From Lepidodermella squamata (Eukaryota > Gastrotricha), in contig JBLDXI010000004.1 in NCBI GenBank assembly GCA_047495785.1, positions 2,666,001 through 2,730,000 of the forward strand: 64,000 bases of DNA, read 5' to 3'. A model generated the notes under the pieces. It did not search any database. It was not told where the DNA came from and saw nothing but the letters and a program-made list of their open reading frames with translations. Each line of letters starts with the position of its first letter. The first letter of the stretch is position 1. The position numbers were made by a program, and so were the translations under genes. Positions 24,772 through 36,064 of this stretch are shown here, one piece after another.

Positions 24772-25833
24772 GGCAACAGCAGCAGCATAGCTGCTACAGT
24801 AGCGCCGGGGGAACCCATTTGACACCTTTCTCGAATTCCTAAACCTTAAACAGTGTATTGTTTACACGTGGATAACATTGTTATTTATGAGTCGTTAAAC
24901 GAGTAAACTCAACAAAAAATTCGAGTTACGTGTTACTTCCTTAGCTGTTAGTTTCTTGTCGTATAACGAGATTGGTAATACTTGATGAGTCAACACTACA
25001 CTTTTGTTGTTCTGAGGTAACTATGGCCTTGGATCAAGCCTACTTCCGGATTTGGCTCGATCCAAGCAAAGGTGTCTTCGTCGACGATTTCCTCCACGCG
25101 CGTGGAAGTTAAACCTAAATTTCCATCATTTCAAATCAACAGCGGCGACGTTGTTCAGGATTTGTTTCACACATAAAAGGCCTATAGTCATATCGCACAA
25201 AAAGTAATAGTTGCTTCCGATCACTGAGTAAGAGCGAATACCATCAAAACGAGCGAACATATGAAAAATCGTTTGAAAGCCACATCCTATCACCTGTTGC
25301 CATTCTGCCATCCGAAACATCGAAACACCTGATGCTCGCTTACGCTTAAGGAATCGGCAACGCCTGGTAGTCAGCGCCCTCAGGATTGTAGGCAATGAGG
25401 TTGCGCAGGGCAGGTCGTTCAGAAACCGCGGGCTTTCATGCTCCGGAGTCCACGGGTTTTCCGGAGGCTCTGGTACAACCGTGTAGCAAGGAAACAAGCC
25501 GAATTCTACGGGCCGAATTGCGGCTCCGAATGTCGAGGAAAAGGAAAGCCTCATTTGCTGGGATCGAGTCTAATTCGGACCACAAAATTGTATCGTCGAC
25601 AACAGACAACAGACCATCGAAGCACATCGTTTCTGAACGAGATGCCCTGTACGTAATACAAAGTTTGCCGCAGTTGAACTCGAAGGCACTTTTATTGAGT
25701 TTACTCGTCTAACGACTCATAAATAACAATTTTATCCACGCAACAGTGTAAACAATACACTGTTTGAATTCAGAGAAAGATGTCAAATTGGTTCTCCCGG
25801 CGCTACTGTTGCTGCTGTTGCCAATCAGTCGAA
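24772..25833. mobile_element. DNA element with terminal repeats of about 150 bp
   Basis: The ends start ATTGGCAACAGCAGCAGC (left) and close with its reverse complement (right). Similarity continues inward through GTGTATTGTTTACAC and ATTGTTATTTATGAGTCGTTA. The interior has overlapping open frames on both strands (25126-25712) with no recognised transposase. It contains two copies of the CCGGAG(T/C)..GAAGCAC..TTTC.GAACGAG word that recurs up to 26.8 kb. Confidence 0.75.
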
Positions 25834-26868
25834 CCGTGCCGCAGACGAAATCCGAAATATAACCCACGTCCGACGTCGCTTTACTGACTTATATGTCCTG
25901 AAAGGCAGTGCGGATTCACCGAAATAGCCCGACTGACGTACAGGCGATTGCGGAAAACAAGATCCTTCAAACTAATCGCCGCAACACCCTCGTTGAGATT
26001 GCAATGAAGTTGTGCGGGGCAGCTCGCTCAAAAACCGTGTGCTTCAATGCTCCGGAGTCAACGATACATTTTCGTTAATCTCCACACGGGGCTCTCTTGG
26101 ACCGAATTCGTTCGTCGGTTTGAGCGTATCACAATAATATAGAGCACATCACAAAATGTCACTGAGTTCCAGCCTCGGCCCTCGACTAAGACTAAGAAAA
26201 CACTAAATCTGCCATAGATTCGGACACTTGTTGATCGTTGATTAGAGACGGAGACATTTGTTGAAGTCTTTTACGAAAGTTTGCCGTGATCGCCTCGTAA
26301 AAATGCGGCATAATTTTGCATTATATACGTGCGGGGCAGTAGCTCGTTCGAAACCGTGTGCTTCGATGCTCCGGAGTCAATGATTTCCACTTTCGTGGCT
26401 CTGAAACCACGCCGTCATGACGCCGTCGTGCTCATGCGGCAGCAGCAACGCAACAAGCCGACTTCCACGCGTCAACTTCGGCCACGACTGTGGAGGAAAA
26501 CAACGTTAAAGCATCATTGATTAGGACCGAGTCTAATGCATCTTCCGGCGACACCATGGTTGCCTCCGAGCAACGAAAGTGGAAATCATTGACTCCGGAG
26601 CATCGAAGCACACGGTTTCGAACGAGCTACTGCTCCGCACGTATATAATGCAAATTATGCCGCAGTTTTACGAGGCCTTCACAGCAAAATTTCGTAAAAA
26701 CTTCGTAAAAATTCGGCAAGCGGCAAGAAAAGCTGCGGTAAAACACATGGGTTCTGAACGAGCTGTCCTGCACCACTTCATTGCTTACACTATTCGAAAT
26801 TCTAACATTCAACATTCACGACGACATGAACTTGGGCTAAGGTTTACGGTTTGTTTCGTATGACGTGG
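25834..26868. repeat. Mosaic of inverted copies, including a 140-bp-arm hairpin
   Basis: The arms at about 26264-26402 and 26569-26705 are reverse complements, sharing GCTCGTTCGAAACCGTGTGC and CCGGAGTCAATGATTTCCAC. Partial copies lie near 25395, 25590, 26010 and 26745. This is a repeat family that spread locally in both orientations. No gene is called. Confidence 0.7.
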
Positions 26869-26874
26869 GCCAGT

Positions 26875-27032
26875 GTGCGAAGTAGGATCCGGGAACTGAG
26901 GTGTTTTCTACTTGGTTTTAAGGACCTAGCCGAAGAAACCAAAGGCTCCCCCCTGTGGTTTTTTCAGCCTTTCTCTGGTTGGAGTCCCGGAGCTGGGGTG
27001 TCGCGACACTCCAGCACCCCTGTAATTCGCAC
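26875..27032. mobile_element. Short dispersed element, second copy at 30846-31130
   Basis: The element starts GTGCGAAGTAGGATCC and ends with TTCGCAC, giving short inverted ends. The interior has GGTTTTTTCAGCC and GGAGCTGGGGTGTCGCGACA. The second copy is about 85% similar by eye and carries a MITE insertion, so this copy shows the uninterrupted form. Confidence 0.75.
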
Positions 27033-27299
27033 CCTGACGTGGGCTTGTATGATGTTCTTGTATGATGTGAGCGCTGTGTGAACTAAAATCGCGAAGCAAG
27101 AAGCAATCATTTTCCGTCCGTGCACAACAGTTTACCCGGCAATTTAAGGTGCCAGCGGCTAGTGGTTGGAATGGCTTCTTAGGCCTTAGGCGGGTAGTCA
27201 TCGACTGAAAATTGCATTACGATTGCATTCTGACAAGTCACGGTATGCTTGGTATGCGTATACGTAGGCGTGTAGTCAAGCATTGCAAACACATTGCGC

Positions 27300-27530
27300 A
27301 TGGGTCATGGGTGCATACAAACAAACAAACAAAGAAACAAAGATGTCCACGACACGAATGGCGACAGTACGGGGGTTCCCCCGGCACATCCAAAAACCAA
27401 ACCTGAATAGTTAAAAGAGTGCGCAACAGGCGTGCACAGACTGTGCGCACGCTGGCGGCATACAAACAAACAAACAACTTGTCCACTCACAAACGGTGGC
27501 AGTATGGGGGTTCCCCCGGCATTTCGACTA
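27300..27530. repeat. Tandem pair of 80-bp repeats starting with (ACAA)n
   Basis: Two copies (about 27312-27395 and 27459-27524) each have CATACAAACAAACAAAC, a TGTCCAC word and the palindromic GGGGGTTCCCCCGGCA. They are separated by about 60 bp. They may be ends of a retroelement. No gene is seen. Confidence 0.65.
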
Positions 27531-27804
27531 ATCATTTTCAACGAAGAATTTGAAGTTTCTGCTATTCTGTAACAATAACACTTGTAATATTTCGATATTG
27601 TTCTCGTTATCGTGATACGCTTCTATTGCGCAGTCGTTGATTTGTGATCATTGGCGTTATAAGCACGCATTTGTACCATGGATCTTTATTATGGTTATTT
27701 CCTTGTTAATAAACATCAATGTTGCCTTAAGGGCGTCGTTGTTTTCTTACAAAATAACCAGAATCAATTCATTGTCTTTGGCCCTAACTCAACATTGGCG
27801 TGCA

Positions 27805-28560
27805 ATGTCGGTGCCTGCTCTTACGACTGAGCAGCAAGTCGAAGTTCTCGCCAATCAACTTGCGGCTCTAACCGTGAAGTTCAATGATCTTCAGGGCACC
27901 AAGGCAAGTTTAGAACCACGACGTGGCTCCGAACCAGCGGCTTACGACGGCGACCGAAAATATTTTCGACGCTTCATGAACCAGTGCAAACTCTATCTGC
28001 AAATGAATCAGACTATTTACTCAACTGAACCGTTCTGTGTCGGCCTGGTTTTGTCACTGCTACATATCTACTGGACCGGCTCACGACTGGGCTGCGCCGC
28101 TCATCGAGAAAAAGGAAGATTTTCAGAATGATTGGAAAACCTTCATAATTCGTTTTGCTGAGGCCTTCGATGGTCCTGATCGAAAGGCTACGGCCCTGCA
28201 TCGGTTGGAAAAACTGGTCAAGGCAATTATTGACCAGTGCCGGTCTACGCATCTGAATTCAATCAAATTAGCGTGGATCTGGATTTCAATGATGAGGCTT
28301 TGTGTCACCAGTTTCGACTTGGTTTGAATGACGAAATTAAGGATGTTTTGTTTTACAGCGAGCAATACACTACTCTGAAGGCGTTGCCCAGTCGTCGACC
28401 AGCAATGTCTTACCTCTACAATTGAATATTCTGCGAATCAAGTTTCAACTTCAATGAACACCAGCGATGCTGAACCTGCTTCGATGGAGATCGACGGAGT
28501 TGCTAGGGCGCCTCTAAGCAACGCGGAAAACGCGGTCTTTGCTTCTACTGTGGCACTGTG
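27805..28560 (+). mobile_element. Ty3/gypsy-like gag remnant, frameshifted
   Basis: The frames beginning near 27637 and 28037 together show a retrotransposon capsid region: a glutamine-rich start, PAHDWAAPLIEKK, a WKTFIIRFAEAFD stretch, then in a third frame EFNQISVDLDFNDEALCHQF and a partial CFYCGT zinc knuckle near 28535. The frame changes at least twice, so the copy is dead. No protease or polymerase follows and I did not find LTRs. Confidence 0.75.
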
Positions 28561-28928
28561 CTTCTGCTGTGGCACCAAATCGACGCTGAAAATTTCGGTC
28601 TTTTGTTAATTTACTAGCAAAACAACAGGCGCCAATCGCCAATGTATACTCACGGTGAAATTCTCAAATTTCGGATCACTGGTACCCGCGTCGACTGCAC
28701 TGAGGGGTTCTGAAATCTCAACTGAAGACACGTCCCTGAGGTCGGCGCACGTAAGGTTCGTCATCAACATGGTCGAATTGATTAGAAAGCCCAGATAAAA
28801 TGTGACTATATGAAAAGGTTAGCATATATCAGATTCATGCACTGGCAAGAACACGTGTAACATGGGTCGAGTCGAATTAGTTCACTCCTTGGGGTGATGG
28901 GTTACTCCCCGAAGGTTTTACTGTTGTT
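28561..28928. other. No gene seen
   Basis: This is the region after the gag remnant, possibly further decayed retroelement. No domain or LTR is recognised. Confidence 0.4.
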
Positions 28929-29344
28929 CATGAGACGTACCAGGACGCAGCGCCTCGAATTAAATGCTTGATTTTTGTGTTATTTTTTGATAAGGTCCGA
29001 AGGTCGTTGTAGGTAAAAATAACCTCATTAGCAGCGATCGTTATTTTTCTTCTGCGACCAGCAAAAAATCTCATTCATGAAAATCACGTATTTACGCAAA
29101 GGTCAGCTTTTTGCAGCGGCCTGAAGATCTCGATCTTAAAGACAATGGCGGGCCGCGAAAAGATCAGTTATTCTGTTTTCAATTTTAATTTTTAGTATCG
29201 ATAGCAATTTTATTTTTTTATAAATTAAAAATTTGTCATCGAAAGTAATTATTATGCACACTTATGCTAAACACGTCAAGTGATTTTTTACGCAAACCCG
29301 GATAACGGGAGCTTTAAAGCCGTTTCGTCCTGGTACGTCTCATG
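28929..29344. mobile_element. MITE with perfect 8-bp target duplication
   Basis: The inverted ends are CATGAGACGTACCAGGACG. CTGTTGTT flanks both sides exactly (28921-28928 and 29345-29352). The length is 416 bp with no coding frame. The 8-bp duplication suggests mobilisation by a hAT-like (or P-like) transposase. Confidence 0.85.
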
Positions 29345-29352
29345 CTGTTGTT

Positions 29353-30390
29353 TTTTTACTCAGCATAGTTGATTCATTAATCAAATGATCTTGCTAGATG
29401 CTCTACAGACCTGAGCCAGTCTCAGAAGATCTTGCAATAGATTGGAGGGGTAAAACCTAAAAAAAGATATGCGTAACATGCCAAACATCTTGCAAAGGAC
29501 GTTCATGAGATGTAAAAACACTAATTTACCCCACATTTTTTACTGAATCAAAATCTCTAAGAATGCCTTTCTCATGCTGCAATTATTAATTCGAATAGGC
29601 TGAGCACGAATTTACCATGCCCCGACCTCGTGGACGTGTCCTTGGTCGACATAATGGAACCCCAAAGGTCAGGCGACCGGCTATCGGAAAATTTCAATTT
29701 CCTCGGGTCGCCTTGGAAACTATTTAAATTCAAATAATAAAAATGTGATGTAGTTATTAAATAACAGTTCAAAAATGTGTTCATATTTTTAATTAAATTG
29801 CGTTCAAAATCAGAAAGCGCTGTATTTGTTTTTTGGCATTTTTTACACTGCGGATTTGACGTATTCGAAATCTGGCACATTTCGCTCAAGTAGTTCTTAG
29901 TGCGAACAATAGCTAATAATTATGAATCATCGCTGCATTTTTTGCATGGTGATGATTCATAATTTGTGCAAAATGATCACACCATATTATTTAGTCTCTA
30001 TCTAATGACACTAAGCACTTGGCTACCGGATGAGTGGAAGTATACTATTTAAGCATGCCGCCAAATACAAAGGAAAATTCAAATTTAACCATTGAGGACC
30101 TTCGTCGTTTAGTGTTGTAGATAAAACATCAATTAGATTGTGTACGATTTTTATTTAAAAAAACTGACCTGGCGCTGCCAAAAAAAACCACCGTGGCCTA
30201 GTTTAGTGTTAGAGCGCTTTTCAACGCGTGCCTCCGGAGTTTCCAAAGCGTGCTTGTTTACAAGGAAGAGTGGCGCCACGTGGAAAACAACGCGCACGAT
30301 GAAACGCACCGCCATTCACAATTCATTCGATACATTTTTCACAAATTTATAACGTGATTTTGTCTTCTGTAAACACGCTTATCCTATCAA
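29353..30390. other. Intergenic upstream of gene D
   Basis: No gene is seen. A small hairpin (arms AATTATGAATCATC at 29918-29931 and 29951-29964) is present. The last part is the likely promoter region of gene D. Confidence 0.5.
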
Positions 30391-33300
30391 ATGGTTTTGT
30401 ATCAGTGTGCTATATTGCTAGCCTTACTGCTGGCGTCAAGCAACAATGCCTTCGGCAAACAGCTGAACTGGGTTCGATGCTTCTCGCAGTTCAGCAACAG
30501 ATTCACCAGCTGCGTACTAGCCGCGGACGGCTGTGATCCACTCACCGAGTATCAGGTTTTTCTCAACGAAATTAAATTGAAGAGCAAATTAATCGACATG
30601 TCTCTCTATTTATAGTGGGGCTCAATTTTCCGAACAACCGGGGTCTGCAATACCGGAGTCTGTTAATTTTTATGCTAAATTCATTTTAATTTGCTCTGCT
30701 TTATCTATAGAATGCCAGGATGTGCTACAAATACGAGGCTATTACCCCGTTTTGCGTACCTGGAAACGTTGGATGTAACAATCCTGGTGATATGAATGTA
30801 AGCCTCATTTCAATAACCAACAACTTTTTAATGGTGACTACCAGTGTGCGAAGTAGGATCCAGGAGCTGAGGTGATTTCTAGGACTTGTTTTCTAAGACC
30901 CAGCCGAAGAAACCAAAGGGTCCCCCTGTGGTTTTTTCAGCCTTCCTCTGATTTGAGTCCCGGAGCTGGGGTGTCGCGACACCTCAGCACCTCTGTACAG
31001 GGCGTTCGCGTAATAATTAATAATACTCTAGGTGAGCTAAAAATAGCTAAAAATAAGCTCAAATGAATGCAAAAAGTAGCAAAGCTATTTTTAGAAGAGT
31101 ATTATTACGCGAACACCCTGTACTTCGCACCCTGACACCTTCGCATTTTCACCTGACTTCGGGTGAAAATGCCATTCCTCTCCACTCTTTCCAAAAAATC
31201 AGAAAATCTAAATCTAAATATCGCCGGAATCAAAAATTCCATGTCGAGAGTTTTCTCTAAATTCTAAATTCTAAATTTGAATTTAGAATTTAGAATTTAG
31301 AGAAAACTCTCGACATGGAATTTTTGATCAATTAAAAAAAGTTTCCGCACGAGCCATACCTTGGAAGAGGAAAGGCATTTCTGCTCACCAGTTGTAGCCA
31401 TATTTTCCCCGATTTTTGATAAATTATCCATGAGAGAACACAAGATGTACCTGATAGTAATAGATAGAGGGTCGCTTCCAGCTTCAAGAATTTCGTAGGA
31501 GAAATGCAAAATTTTTGTAAGGGACATCTCTGGCTTGGATTTCTAATTTTTGAAATTATCTCTCCTTTGAGCATTCCGTTAAGCACTGTTGAGCACTCCG
31601 TTGAGCAGCGTTGTGCACATTGAGCACAAAATGAGACATTTCTTTAGGCACGTTGTGCTTCTTTGAACAGCCTTCGAGCACTCTTTGTGCGGCTCTTGAG
31701 CATCGCGTTCAGCACCAGTCGTCAATGAATTAAAAAAAAACAGTCGCGGGCAGGAATTGAACCAGTGATCACTACTCTCAAGCCCGCAATCAAATCCATT
31801 GCGCCGCTGGCTCCTCAAATGGATACTATCAAAATCGACTTATTAATAATTCCATCTGTTAACAATTTTGCAACTTTGGCAGTTTTTTGTAATTGCAACC
31901 GAGCCATTTGCAAATGAAATAATATAATTGGGGAAAAAATATTGAAAAAACAACCAGTCAGGGGCGGGAATCGAACCAGTGATCACTGCCCTCACACTCA
32001 ATTTTGTCATCTTTGGAGTGCTCAATGATAACCTGTTATCCTGTTGCGCACAAGTTGAGCACTTTCGATATGTTCCGGCTGACGTTGAGCATAAATTGCG
32101 CACAAATTGAGCACCCATTGAGCAATCATTGAGCATTTTGAGCACAAGTTGTGCAATTGAGCAAAAGTGCTCAAAGGAGAGATATTATTATTTATAATTT
32201 TGATGGGCGGATATGGTGGTCTATAAAGTGGTCGCGTGCTGTACTTTTCGCAAATTTAGCTCGAATAAATTAACTATGGATAATGTATAGAGGTTGGTTT
32301 CCTGTTTCCTCTCTGTTGCAGGTTGTTGTTGTGATTATTGGTATTTTTATCGTTTTCATTTTTTAGACGTTTTGGTTCGACGATCAGAAGCCGACGTTGA
32401 GCTTGAAATACAACCTAAACGAATGCGAGAAACGGAAAGCAGTATTCGAGGTTGGTATTCAGGAAATAATGCCATTGCGTATTATGCTTTAACTTTTTAT
32501 CATTCCAGACTTCGAAATTCAGGCGCTGCACGTCGAACAACGTTATCATCACCTGTGTTCCTGACCCGTACACCTGCCCCAACAACTGGGTGAGCGGCTT
32601 GGAAACAGTTTATGTGTTTCTTTGTAACGCTGTAACGCTGATTCTTGCTTTTCCAGGTAACTGAATCGACTCTTTATTCAACTCTTGCTTCATGCACCAA
32701 TGGATCAGGTTCGCGCTTTGCGTGAAAAATATCGCCACGATTTTTAAAAAGTAACGCGTAATCTTTCATTTCAGTCGTAGTTCCGGTCAACGAAAAGCCG
32801 CATATTCGGTGCTTTGATTCTACGAGCAAAAGGTTCAACGACTGCCGACCGCAAAGCTCCGGTTGTTTTGCTGGCAATGAGACACAGCAGTACTCGACCA
32901 AAGTTTATATCAACCGTGCAGCTTGCCTGCTCGGAGTAAGTTTTACTTCTATTTTAGCAATTGATTATTCTCGTTTACTCTCGTTTGACAGAATGCCGTT
33001 TCGTGCAAGGATTCATCCAATCGACTTTCTTGCTACGCAGCTTGTCCTCATGATCAAACTAAGGTAGCGCTCAGCCAAGAGCACGGTTTTCGCTGGTGCC
33101 AACTGTTTTTCTTCAACAGGATAAGCTGTTCTCGAACTTGGGGACTTTTCAGCTGAACCACGACAATTGCGTTAACGATATAACGCCCTATGTGAGTTTA
33201 TTTCGAGTAAAGGTTTCGTAGACATATGTTGAAAGTTGAAAGAGGGCAAATGGTTTCTGTCATAAATTTCGGGTCATTCCGGGGTTTGAAAACACTGTTA

Positions 33301-33906
33301 TGCCATTTTCGGTTTTGGGGTATGTAACGTTGTTTTTCAATTATGCTTTATGCGCCACTTTCACCGCCTGTCCTTGATATGATAGGTACATTAGGGATTT
33401 CATATTTTCGATAGATTGCTACCCATCGGTGCTTGCGAACTGCCGACGGTTCAGTAACTTGCCGACCGAGCTCAAATGGCTGTGACGCCAACACTGAGAT
33501 TCGCTTTCCTGCAAATGTTACTTTCAGCGGCGAATGGCAGTGCCAACACGCTCGAAGGATTGTGTTCATGGTTAATTACACCGACAGTTATTTAAATTAC
33601 ACATCTGCAGCCGCAAAGTGCTCGCAACTGGATAGCATCTTAGCAACTGGTAAAACGGCTGCCGAAATAGCCCAGGCTCACAGCGTTGGACCCGCACACA
33701 ATAGTGCATGGATGGGTCTTGATCCATATTCTGGCGTTCTCAAATGGTCCGACGGTTCGGCATTCACATACGTATATCCAGACCTTATTGTATCAGAATA
33801 CTATCCAGATCGATGCGGGAACCTGCTGGCAGGTGCTCCTAGAATGGTGTTCAATACGTGCGACAGCGGTTTGATGTACGCAATGTGCGAAACCTACGCT
33901 GAATGA
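30391..33906 (+). CDS. Gene D: secreted six-module Cys protein with C-terminal lectin-like domain
   Basis: Ten exons give about 435 residues in frame: 30391-30555, 30614-30655, 30711-30797, 32367-32450, 32509-32589, 32657-32708, 32775-32935, 32992-33063, 33120-33191, 33415-33906. A signal peptide (about 1-22) is followed by six four-Cys modules (for example WVRCFSQFSNRFTSC, HIRCFDSTSKRFNDC and HRCLRTADGSVTC). The CTLD at about 325-435 has SAWMGLD, LKWSDGSAF and a final YAMCETYAE. It lacks EPN/QPD and WND, so calcium-dependent sugar binding is unlikely. All introns but one are phase 0. Intron 3 (1.57 kb) is swollen by nested mobile elements. This is the best template for the family, and it appears intact. 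It is predicted to be extracellular. Confidence 0.85.
30846..31130. mobile_element. Dispersed element in intron 3 of gene D, carrying a MITE
   Basis: This is the second copy of the element at 26875-27032, with the same ends (GTGCGAAGTAGGATCC and CTTCGCAC). It is interrupted at its TA by the MITE at 30998-31120, which gives the order of insertion. Confidence 0.8.
30998..31120. mobile_element. TA-duplicating MITE, sister of 50604-50720
   Basis: The inverted ends are CAGGGCGTTCGCGTAATAAT, flanked by TA on both sides (30996-30997 and 31121-31122). The empty site is visible in the copy at 26875-27032. TA duplication points to a Tc1/mariner-type source. Confidence 0.85.
31229..31328. repeat. Perfect 49-bp palindrome with 2-base loop
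   Basis: The arms 31229-31277 and 31280-31328 are exact reverse complements, starting ATCAAAAATTCCATGTCGAG, with only TG between them. It lies in intron 3 of gene D. Such a perfect long palindrome is usually unstable, so it is either very recent or an assembly inversion artefact. Confidence 0.95.
31741..31815 (-). repeat. tRNA-like segment 1 (SINE-like)
   Basis: Read on the minus strand, GGCGCAATGGAT is A-box-like and CTGGTTCAATTCC is a good B box, followed by a T run (pol III stop). It is similar to the segment at 31957-32012, sharing AGTGATCACTGGTTC. Confidence 0.55.
31957..32012 (-). repeat. tRNA-like segment 2 (SINE-like)
   Basis: Read on the minus strand it has a consensus B box (GGTTCGATTCC) within AGTGATCACTGGTTCGATTC, followed by a T run. 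It is a diverged duplicate of segment 1 about 215 bp away. Confidence 0.55.
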
Positions 33907-35389
33907 ATGGCAAGTGTTCGATGCTGCCGTTAGCTTTTGAACTACCTGTCGCCTATTTACATGTTGATGATACGTGATGAGCTGCTGCAACAAAATATCA
34001 GTAGAATAAAAGAGACAGGTTCGCAAGACCATGCAATTCTTTTTTAAGCGTTTTAAACAATAATTTTTTATTTTTGGTTTACATTCAAACTCAGTTCCCT
34101 AGCAAAGAAAATTGTTTATTAGCTGAAGATAAAAATATTTTATGGCTATTTATCTCGTGGATTATTAGCGGATAATTGGGACCCGTCAAGCCATTTCGGC
34201 CCTATCTCATCTTCATAGTCATTTGAAATGGGGTGTTGCGCAATAAACAATCATGCTTCAGCTGTGGCCTTTCAAATGACTGTGAAGATAAGATAGGGCC
34301 GAAATCGCTTGACGGGTCTCAACTTTCTCATGGTTTTTACCTACGCTAAGTGAATCAGCTTGTAGCTTGTTTCTAGGACAAATCGGCTACCAAGTGGGGT
34401 ATAATTTCAAGAGGGTGGCCTAAGTTGTGTAGTCTGAAAATGTGTTTGTATAACCTCTCAAAATGGACAAGTGTCATCTAGAATGTGTGTGCGCGCCACT
34501 TTAATCTTCGAAGTGTAAACAAAACCAAAAATCGCCACCTAATCTTGAATTATGTCAACAAAACCTTGAAAACGCAGCGCTGAACTTGAAAGCGCCTCCT
34601 GTAAATCGTAACCCGCGCCCATGAAATTGTCATTTTTTTCAGCATAGCGCAGCCGGTTTTTACTTTGGATTAACGATGAATCATCATTTAGTCATCAGAA
34701 CGTCATGCGGCTGTTTTGTAAAAATGGAAGTTTTCTCCGCGATTCTCCGCAATTCTCGACGAATTGATTAATTTCAAGTTGTTTTATGGTGATTTGGAGC
34801 CTGTTAGTACCCGCTGCACCCGGATACGGTTACCTTAATAGCACCTGGTTCGAAGAAAATTACGCCACTGATAAATCAGCAATTTCATTTTATTTCTGCT
34901 GGCCATCGCGGCCATCGCGGCCATCTCGGTGAAAATAATAAGGCAATTGAGGTAAAATAATCGGATTCACAACAATTACGCTCAAGAAAATATAGAAAGG
35001 AATGATCATAATTCACCTTTTATGGCAGCCAGGATCATTTGAAAATCGCTTACTTCCAACGAGATATTAATAATCAGTCAACAAGACTTCTCAAGTGAAA
35101 GTTACCTCAAAATCGAGTACAGTGACGCCAAAATTGCGTCTCAACACTTGAAGAAAAGAAGCAGGGAATTTCGAAAAATTCAACAAAAAGTTTGTCGAGT
35201 CAGAAACAAAAGTGGATAGGTATAGGATTTTTCATAGGCATTTTGTTAAATCTTTTCCAAGGCGGGAAAAAGTATAGCCATGGTTGGGAATCTCGTGGCA
35301 GAGTGTTCGCAAATAGCTGAGAGATTCGAACTTTGAGGAACGAGAAAAAGATAACGGTTAATTAGTAGCGCATTTCACAACTTTCACAA
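33907..35389. other. Intergenic between gene D and the second B/C copy
   Basis: It contains the hairpin at 34188-34320. Otherwise no gene is seen. The duplicated block starts abruptly at 35390. Confidence 0.5.
34188..34320. mobile_element. Hairpin MITE related to the 22-kb foldback
   Basis: The arms of about 58 bp start GGGACCCGTCAAGC and include TTTCGGCCCTATCT. The same core forms the inner part of 21916-22935. Confidence 0.75.
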
Positions 35390-36064
35390 CTTGATGACGT
35401 TGTTCGACGTACAGCGCCTGAATGCCAAAGTCTGCAATGAAAAAATCATATCAGCATGCTAAATATTCAACGTTTCCAAGTGTCCTCACCTCAAATGCAG
35501 CTTTCTTTTTCTCGCATTCGTTGAGGTTGAATTTCAAGCTCAACGTGGGCTTTTGGTCGTCGAACCAGAACGTCTGGTTATTATTAGAAAATAAAAAAAA
35601 ATAAGGATTTTGATTCAATCTTTGATTCATTGAATCGGAATGATGCTAACATTCATATCACCCGGGTTGTTGCATCCGATGTACCCGGGAACGCAAAACG
35701 GGGTAAGAGCCGCGTATTTGTAGCACATTCGGGCATTCTAAATCAGAATAAAATTATAAAAAAATGTAGCCGATCAATTAACAGACCCCAGTGTTGCAGA
35801 CGCCGACTGTTGAGAAAATCCCACCCCACTGTCGATAAAGGGACACTTGAAGAACTTGAATTAGAAATTGAATTCGAGGAAAACCTGAAATTCGCGGAGT
35901 GGATCACAGCCATTGACAGCTTGTACGCAACTTGTGAATAGGCTGCTCCGCTTCGAGAAGCACCGTACCCAGTTCAACGGCTTACTGCCCCAAGCCAGTT
36001 CGCTCGAAGCCAGCATCAGCACCAACAGCACAGCAAAGTAATAAACAGTCATTTGTGGAGTCAC
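35390..36064 (-). pseudogene. B': truncated copy of gene B
   Basis: Exons 36064-35885, 35828-35787, 35737-35651 and 35573-35490 are base-for-base copies of exons 1-4 of gene B. The duplication stops at 35390, 42 bases into exon 5 (from 35431). There is no lectin domain and no clear new 3' end. As it stands it could encode only the signal peptide and about two modules, with read-through into unrelated DNA. It is most likely a pseudogene made by the duplication, though the promoter side is identical to that of B, so it may still be transcribed. Confidence 0.85.

Larger units (their letters stand above)
31559..32182. mobile_element. Foldback element with TTGAGCAC repeats and two tRNA-like cores
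   Basis: The ends TCTCTCCTTTGAGCA (31559-31573) and TGCTCAAAGGAGAGA (32168-32182) are exact inverted repeats. The flanking arms are made of many TTGAGCAC / GTGCTCAA-like words. The centre holds two tRNA-like segments on the minus strand. It interrupts the dispersed repeat also seen near 5.6-5.8 kb. Confidence 0.8.

Noticed and set aside
26579-26640. IDSGASKHTV reading resembling a copia-type protease DSGA motif
   Set aside because: The sequence is one arm of a long inverted repeat whose other copies do not keep this frame, and no integrase or polymerase follows.
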